From CAZFHA01 sp964518595 (GTDB lineage Bacteria; Bacillota; Clostridia; Saccharofermentanales; Saccharofermentanaceae): a stretch of 64,000 bases of DNA. The notes below the pieces were generated by a model. The model searched no databases. It saw only the letters and a list, made by a program, of their open reading frames with translations, and had not been told where the DNA came from. Shown piece after piece: positions 59,420 through 64,000 of this stretch. A program made the position numbers and the translations under genes. Positions within the stretch are counted from its first letter, which is position 1. The number at the start of each line of letters is the position of its first letter. The stretch lies in NCBI GenBank assembly GCA_964518595.1, contig CAZFHA010000004.1, positions 108,936-172,935 on the forward strand. The letters are read 5' to 3'.

Positions 59420-59642
59420 ATAACCTTCATATCCTGTGAAGTATTATGGAACCATACCGGCAGGTCTTTCGACTTAGACATGAACATTCTTTCGCCTTCC
59501 CGAAACTCATTTCAGTGGCTGTATCCCAAGAGGATACTAAAAGAACTACGTCATCACGGCAGCAGGACTGTTTGGGATTCAAACCCAATTCCCTATTATC
59601 ACACCATCGGTGTGCACCGGTAATCGTTTCCACTATGTAATT
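59420..59642 (-). promoter_or_regulatory. Cobalamin (AdoCbl) riboswitch
   Basis: The minus-strand leader carries the B12-box AAGTCGAAAGACCTGCCGGT near 59455-59476. Upstream of it are a GGGAAGGCGAAAGAATG segment, GCCACTGAAATGAG, CCTGCTGCCGTGATGAC and a P2-like GGGAATTGGGTTTGAATCCC stem, in the order of a cobalamin riboswitch. Then comes the rho-independent hairpin at 59337-59364. High B12 should fold the terminator and shut off the cob-btu operon. This together with promoter and terminator explains the 379-bp gap to 59,696. Confidence 0.92.
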
Positions 59643-59648
59643 TTCTGT

Positions 59649-59677
59649 AGTGTAGCACGGTGAAGTAAGGTGGTCAA
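59649..59677 (-). promoter_or_regulatory. Promoter of the cobalamin operon
   Basis: TTGACC (59672-59677), a 17-bp spacer and TACACT (59649-59654) on the minus strand place the transcript start just before the riboswitch aptamer. Confidence 0.7.
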
Positions 59678-59696
59678 GCGAATTATCATCACAGAC

Positions 59697-60920
59697 TTAT
59701 AATCCCAGTGTCTGCAGTCGCCTAATAGCCTCTTCCGAATCATGGGTACTACCAAAGGCAGTAAGGCGAAAATAGCCTTCTCCACTAGGTCCAAAACCTG
59801 CACCAGGAGTACCCACCAAACCCACCTCTTGTAAAAGTAAGTCGAAGAACTCCCAAGAGCTAAGTTCGTCCTTTGTCTTAAGCCAAAGATAGGGCGCATT
59901 AACCCCACCATAAACTTCGTAGCCTAAGTCTAGTAGCTCTTTACGTAGATAAGCAGCGTTATCCATGTAGCCGGAAATAACCTTTCGGACTTGTTCCTGC
60001 CCCTCCGGAGAATAGACTGCTGCCGCTCCCCGCTGAGTAATATAAGAAACACCGTTAAACTTTGTAGACTGGCGGCGAGCCCACATGTCCCTGAGTGCTA
60101 CTCCCTCTCGGCGGAGTTCTTTTGGTATGACTGCATAACCACAGCGAACGCCTGTAAAACCAGCAGTTTTAGAAAAACTGCGTAATTCAATAGCACATTC
60201 CTTAGCTCCGGGAATTTCAAAAATCGAGTGGGGCAAATCCTCGGAAATAAAGGCCTCATAAGCGCCGTCATAAATAATTACCGCCCCAATTTCCGAAGCA
60301 TAATTAACCCAATTTTCTAGCTCTTTATAAGAAATCGCACTACCACTGGGATTATTAGGAAAACAAAGATAGATTAAATCACAGTCAATCCTGCCCTTTG
60401 GAATCTGGGGAATAAACTGATGCTCACGCCGACAAGGTAAATATAATAAGTCCGACCATAGGCCGGAATTCTCGTTATAGCTACCGGCTCGACCGGCCAG
60501 TACATTACTATCTACATAAACGGGATAGACCGGATCACAAACCGCCACCCGATTCTCTCTGGAAAAGAGTTCACCAATATTACCACAGTCACTCTTACAG
60601 CCATCACTAATAAAGATTTCGTCCTTCTCAAGACTAACACCCCGTGATCTATAATCCTGTTCTAAAATAGCCTCCAGCAAAAAGTCATAGCCTTGGTCAG
60701 GACCGTAGCCCCGAAAGCTTTCACTATTTCCCATCTCTTGAACCGCTTCTGCCATAGCCGATACCACCGCCGGGACTAAGGGACGAGTTACATCCCCAAT
60801 ACCAAGCCGTACAAGAGATTTTTCTGGATGTTCAGAGGAAAAAGCTTTCACTTTTTCAGAAATCGTAGCAAACAAATAATTCGCCGGCAACTTTTGAAAA
60901 TTATCATTTAATTTAACCAT
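59697..60920 (-). CDS. dapL: LL-diaminopimelate aminotransferase
   Basis: This 407-residue PLP enzyme begins MVKLNDNFQKLPANYLFATISEKVKAFSSEHPEKSLVRLGIGDVTRPL. Its PLP lysine is in FSKTAGFTGVRCGY near residue 247. GPDQGYDFLLEAILEQDYRSRGVSLEKDEIFISDGCKSD and PNNPSG support the DapL call. It turns tetrahydrodipicolinate into LL-DAP in one step, so this organism probably uses the DapL lysine/peptidoglycan route. GAGG lies before the ATG. dapF lies upstream on the same strand. Confidence 0.95.
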   Translation of the reverse strand: MVKLNDNFQKLPANYLFATISEKVKAFSSEHPEKSLVRLGIGDVTRPLVPAVVSAMAEAVQEMGNSESFRGYGPDQGYDFLLEAILEQDYRSRGVSLEKDEIFISDGCKSDCGNIGELFSRENRVAVCDPVYPVYVDSNVLAGRAGSYNENSGLWSDLLYLPCRREHQFIPQIPKGRIDCDLIYLCFPNNPSGSAISYKELENWVNYASEIGAVIIYDGAYEAFISEDLPHSIFEIPGAKECAIELRSFSKTAGFTGVRCGYAVIPKELRREGVALRDMWARRQSTKFNGVSYITQRGAAAVYSPEGQEQVRKVISGYMDNAAYLRKELLDLGYEVYGGVNAPYLWLKTKDELSSWEFFDLLLQEVGLVGTPGAGFGPSGEGYFRLTAFGSTHDSEEAIRRLQTLGL

Positions 60921-61011
60921 AACAAAACCTCACATAATCATCCTAAAACCAAAAGAAATCCTTGATGCACCCTTTACAAGACCCTTCCAAAAGCGCAGAT
61001 GCAGTCTTGAC

Positions 61012-61863
61012 CTAAAAAAACACGTCACCGGAAAAAACCCATTCCGCCGCCCCTGTCATGATAACTGCATTATCCTCTTCCCGCCAATGAATATCCAGCT
61101 CACCCCCATTAACCATTACCCGAACTTGACGTTGAGAAAAGCGATTCAAAACGGAAGCCACCACAGTAGCACAGGCACCGGTACCACAAGCCATGGTCTC
61201 ACCAGAACCCCTTTCCCACACTCTCATTCGCAGATGCCGATCGTCAATGATCTCCACAAATTCTGTATTAATGCCTTGAGGAAACAGGCGATGCTTTTCA
61301 AAGAGAGGCCCGATTGTTTCGAGGGGAAGTTTTTCAATATCCCGGACATAGACCACCCCGTGAGGATTGCCCATGGATAAAACCGTCATATTATAGAGAC
61401 TGCCATTCACTGCTACTGGTTGATTAATCATATCCTTTCCACTCCAAAGAACCGGAACCTCACTGGGGGTAAAAATAGGACAACCCATATTGACCGTCAC
61501 CCGCTGAACTTTGCCTGCAACAAGTTCAAGACTAACCTCTCTAATTCCAGACAACGTCTCAATAGTAAAAGTATTCTTCTCTATTAAACCATGATCAAAA
61601 ACATACTTAGCTACGCAGCGAATACCATTTCCACACATTTTCCCCCTAGAACCGTCGGCATTATACATATCCATAAAAAAATCAGCCTTTTGAGAGGGCT
61701 TAATCAGGATTAATCCGTCCGAACCAATCCCGAAATGCCTATCACTAAAGCGTTTAGAAAAAGTCTCCGCCTCGTCTAAAGAAAAGACCGCTTCCTGTAA
61801 ACAATCAACATAGATATAGTCATTACCGGTTCCTTGCATTTTTGTAAAATGAATCTTCTTCAT
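61012..61863 (-). CDS. dapF: Diaminopimelate epimerase
   Basis: This 283-residue enzyme has the two catalytic cysteines in GKMCGNGIRCVAKY and TMACGTGACATVVASV, and begins KKIHFTKMQGTGNDYIYVDC, all typical. It isomerises LL-DAP to meso-DAP for lysine and cell wall. It directly supplies the next step after DapL and lies 91 bp upstream of it in the same direction. Confidence 0.97.
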   Translation of the reverse strand: MKKIHFTKMQGTGNDYIYVDCLQEAVFSLDEAETFSKRFSDRHFGIGSDGLILIKPSQKADFFMDMYNADGSRGKMCGNGIRCVAKYVFDHGLIEKNTFTIETLSGIREVSLELVAGKVQRVTVNMGCPIFTPSEVPVLWSGKDMINQPVAVNGSLYNMTVLSMGNPHGVVYVRDIEKLPLETIGPLFEKHRLFPQGINTEFVEIIDDRHLRMRVWERGSGETMACGTGACATVVASVLNRFSQRQVRVMVNGGELDIHWREEDNAVIMTGAAEWVFSGDVFF

Positions 61864-61893
61864 AATAATCGTAAACCTTTCCCAAAACTCTCA

Positions 61894-62442
61894 CTATAGA
61901 CGTAAACTGCGAATAACAATTTGGGCAATATCTGCCATTTTCATATGGTTATTCATACTTTTCTGCTGCAAAAAATGGTGAGCGGAAGTCTCAGTGATAC
62001 CATAAAAATCCATCAGCAAAATCTTAGCCTTTTCAATATCATCCTGCTTTTCTGATATAGGTTTTTCTCTAACTGAACTTGTACTTTGCAGTGTTCTGCT
62101 TTGGAGTAGCATTTGAATGGCTGAAGCTATTTCATAGTCCGGTCGAAAGGAATGCAGAAAAAACATTCCCTCCGGTGCGGAAGCCAAAATATCGCCGCTA
62201 TGAGGGGATAGCAAAAGTAAATCATATTCTTCCGGTAAAAGGGAAAATAGTTGAAAAGGTGTCATATCCGGCAGATAACGCCCACAAATCACCAAACCGC
62301 CCTCTTGACCGAGAGGTATACTGTTGAGTACATCATTACCGCCAAAAACAGACTCTTGCACATAGAAACCCTCATCCAACAAAAGCTGCCGAATGCGCTG
62401 CCCTAATGCTTCATCATGAAAGGCCAGTATGATATTCCTCAT
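61894..62442 (-). CDS. ANTAR-domain RNA-binding response regulator
   Basis: The start MRNIILAF at 62442 fits better than the ATG 12 bp upstream. The ~182-residue protein has an atypical receiver domain (LAFHDEALGQRIRQLLLDEGFYVQES, GLVICGRYLPD, PEEYDLLLLSPHSG; residues 1-105). The C-terminal ANTAR helices follow (EKAKILLMDFYGITETSAHHFLQQKSMNNHMKMADIAQIVIRSL). ANTAR proteins bind paired hairpins and prevent termination. It is downstream of glnA in the same direction, as in many Clostridia, and probably controls nitrogen genes. Confidence 0.88.
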   Translation of the reverse strand: MRNIILAFHDEALGQRIRQLLLDEGFYVQESVFGGNDVLNSIPLGQEGGLVICGRYLPDMTPFQLFSLLPEEYDLLLLSPHSGDILASAPEGMFFLHSFRPDYEIASAIQMLLQSRTLQSTSSVREKPISEKQDDIEKAKILLMDFYGITETSAHHFLQQKSMNNHMKMADIAQIVIRSLRL

Positions 62443-62464
62443 GTGACACCTCACAAACTGGAAA

Positions 62465-62497
62465 GCAAAGGGCTGTATCCAAATTGCAACCCTTTGC
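62465..62497 (-). terminator. Hairpin between glnA and the ANTAR gene
   Basis: GCAAAGGG (62465-62472) and CCCTTTGC (62490-62497) form a perfect 8-bp stem around 17 bases. It sits in the 87-bp gap after glnA and may be a weak terminator or RNA target. Confidence 0.45.
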
Positions 62498-62529
62498 TCC
62501 GTACTCTTACTACCTATAATAAACGTAAA

Positions 62530-63861
62530 TTAATAACGTAGCAAATAAGTATCCAGTTCCCATTGCGAAATCTTTGTTCGATACTCATCCCATTCCTTTT
62601 GCTTAGCCTCTACATAGCGGCTAAAAATATGATCGCCCAGAACTTCTCTTGCCAAAGGATTCTTTTCAAATTCGGACAAGGCCTCAGCCAAACTGCCCGG
62701 TAAGCTAAAGATACCGGAACAGCTACGTTCTTCATGAGTCATTTCAAAAATAGAGGACTTCGTCTGCTCTGGTGGCATAATCTTATTCTTGATACCATCA
62801 AGACCGGCTGCCAAACAGAGAGCTAGAGCTAAATAAGGATTAGCCGTAGGGTCTGGACAACGAAGTTCAACTCTAGTTCCAACCCCTCTGGTAGCCGGAA
62901 TACGGATTAAAGCCGACCGGTTTGCCGCAGACCAAGCCATATAACAGGGAGCCTCGTAGCCGGGAACCAGACGCTTATAGGAATTAACCAGAGGATTAGT
63001 AATAGCGGTAATACCCTTGATATGCTTTAGTAAACCGCCAATAAAATACATCGCCGTTTCTGAAAGACCTAATTCAGTTTTAGGATCATAAAAGGCATTC
63101 TTACCCTCTTTCATAAGAGACATATTCACATGCATTCCAGAACCATTAATACCGAAAATCGGTTTAGGCATGAAAGTAGCATGCATACCATAGCGCTTAG
63201 CAATGGTCTTCACTGCTAATTTAAACGTCATAATATTATCAGCGGTTACCAGGGCATCGCCAAAACGAAAATCAATCTCATGCTGTGCTTGAGCCACTTC
63301 ATGATGAGAAGCTTCAATTTCAAAGCCCATAGCTTCCAGAGCCAAAGAAATCTCTCTTCGGATGTCTTCCCCTTGACCTACAGGTTCTAAATCAAAATAG
63401 CCCCCTTGATCGTGGGCAAAGGTAGTTGGTTTACCATTTTCGTCGTAATGAAACAAGAAGAATTCCAATTCTGGACCAACATTAAAGGTATAACCCATGG
63501 CTTTAGCTTCTGCCAAAACCCGTTTCAAAGCATAACGCGGATCACCCTCAAAAGGTTTGCCATCGGGTGTATAGATATCACAGATCAATCGAGCAACCTT
63601 TCCCGATTGCGGTTTCCAAGGAAAGATAGCAAAACTATCATAGTCCGGATAGAGATACATATCCGATTCATCAATACGGGCAAACCCGTCAATGGACGAA
63701 CCATCAAACATGCACTCATTTACCAGTGCCTTCTCCATCTGACTAGGGGTAATTGCAACATTCTTCAGCATACCGAAAATATCCGTAAACTGTAACCGAA
63801 TAAAGCGCACATCCTCTTCTCGGATAATTCTTAAAATGTCTTCTTTTGTGTACTTAGCCAT
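62530..63861 (-). CDS. glnA: Glutamine synthetase type I
   Basis: This 443-residue protein is of GSI-alpha length. It begins MAKYTKEDILRIIREEDVRFIRLQFTDIFGMLKNVAI. Signatures are MFDGSSIDGFARIDESDMYLYPD, GPELEFFLF, VAQAQHEIDF, NGSGMHVN and NRSALIRIP. The Tyr adenylylation loop of the beta type is absent, as expected for Bacillota. It makes glutamine from glutamate, ammonia and ATP. AGGAGGAA precedes the ATG. The ANTAR gene follows, consistent with RNA-level control of nitrogen metabolism. Confidence 0.97.
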   Translation of the reverse strand: MAKYTKEDILRIIREEDVRFIRLQFTDIFGMLKNVAITPSQMEKALVNECMFDGSSIDGFARIDESDMYLYPDYDSFAIFPWKPQSGKVARLICDIYTPDGKPFEGDPRYALKRVLAEAKAMGYTFNVGPELEFFLFHYDENGKPTTFAHDQGGYFDLEPVGQGEDIRREISLALEAMGFEIEASHHEVAQAQHEIDFRFGDALVTADNIMTFKLAVKTIAKRYGMHATFMPKPIFGINGSGMHVNMSLMKEGKNAFYDPKTELGLSETAMYFIGGLLKHIKGITAITNPLVNSYKRLVPGYEAPCYMAWSAANRSALIRIPATRGVGTRVELRCPDPTANPYLALALCLAAGLDGIKNKIMPPEQTKSSIFEMTHEERSCSGIFSLPGSLAEALSEFEKNPLAREVLGDHIFSRYVEAKQKEWDEYRTKISQWELDTYLLRY

Positions 63862-63955
63862 TTGCTCTTCCTCCTGCCAAAATCCCTAAGAAACCAAAAA
63901 TCATTAAGATAGATTGTTAGATAAATTCGCTGTTCTTACCTTTGCAAAAAATCAT

Positions 63956-63999
63956 AACCACCCGTCAAACGGGTGGTTTGCTCTGAGCCTATAAGGCTC
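63956..63999. repeat. Two adjacent hairpins upstream of glnA
   Basis: AACCACCCGT-CAA-ACGGGTGGTT (63956-63978) is a perfect 10-bp stem, immediately followed by GAGCC-TATAA-GGCTC (63985-63999). On the minus strand the first hairpin is followed by a T-rich stretch (TTATGATTTTTT), so it may terminate or regulate a transcript entering from the right. Similar paired hairpins occur at ends of IS200/IS605-type elements and as ANTAR targets; which applies is unclear as the window ends here. Confidence 0.6.
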
Positions 64000-64000
64000 T

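Noticed and set aside
59427..59640. Short open frames on both strands within the riboswitch
   Set aside because: The sequence matches the ordered conserved elements of a cobalamin riboswitch, so coding is unlikely.
1..64000. CRISPR arrays, tRNA or rRNA genes
   Set aside because: No regularly spaced repeats and no tRNA- or rRNA-like sequences were noticed on reading both strands.

Overview
The window looks like chromosomal DNA from a low-to-medium GC anaerobic Bacillota, most likely class Clostridia. Pointers are the LL-diaminopimelate aminotransferase, a glnA paired with an ANTAR regulator, a compact cobalamin operon behind a B12 riboswitch, strong Shine-Dalgarno sequences nearly everywhere, and an RsgI-like sigma/anti-sigma pair. 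I cannot name the species. No rRNA, tRNA or CRISPR array was seen.

Positions 1-23,500 are accessory DNA. A defence island on the minus strand (1-11,896) holds an ImmA/IrrE-type HTH-metallopeptidase gene, a GHKL ATPase fused to a Shedu-like nuclease domain, and a type I restriction-modification operon hsdR-hsdM-hsdS that continues into SIR2 and HerA genes. After it come an EcsC-family gene, two genes of a possible OGG-like fold (one translationally coupled to a 43-residue membrane peptide), and a lipoprotein. Next is a block bracketed by diverged direct repeats (17,971 and 21,188): an ADP-ribosyltransferase-like protein with a 59-residue partner, an SPFH protein and a PH/zinc-ribbon protein. 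A GNAT/DUF4440/PHP segment (21.5-23.5 kb) is a rearranged duplicate of sequence near 33.8-34.6 kb.

Positions 23,551-33,721 form a carbohydrate-uptake regulon on the minus strand. It contains a LacI regulator, a binding protein with two permeases, an ADP-ribosylglycohydrolase-like enzyme with a beta-sandwich tail, and a very large GH94-like (alpha/alpha)6 protein. An operator palindrome fills the spacer of a near-consensus promoter.

Positions 33,800-45,400 carry small regulatory and membrane modules: a GATase1-like protein, an autoregulated PadR/DUF2812 pair, a CDP-alcohol phosphatidyltransferase, a polyferredoxin membrane protein with a repeat partner, two XRE/membrane-protein modules, an HxlR/SnoaL pair, an orphan luxC-luxE pair, and an IS30 remnant.

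Positions 45,700-64,000 are mostly core metabolism: guaA and purA, a PadR/HAAS pair, an ECF sigma factor with an RsgI-like PepSY anti-sigma factor, the riboswitch-controlled operon cobT-cobU-cobS-(second CobU-like)-cobC-btuF-btuC-btuD-DUF71 (cobinamide/B12 salvage and nucleotide-loop assembly), dapL-dapF, and glnA with an ANTAR antiterminator.

The best candidates for undescribed biology are the ImmA plus GHKL-nuclease pair, the SIR2-HerA cassette inside the restriction operon, the ADP-ribosyltransferase with its tiny partner, the DraG-like plus GH94-like sugar locus, and the orphan LuxCE pair.
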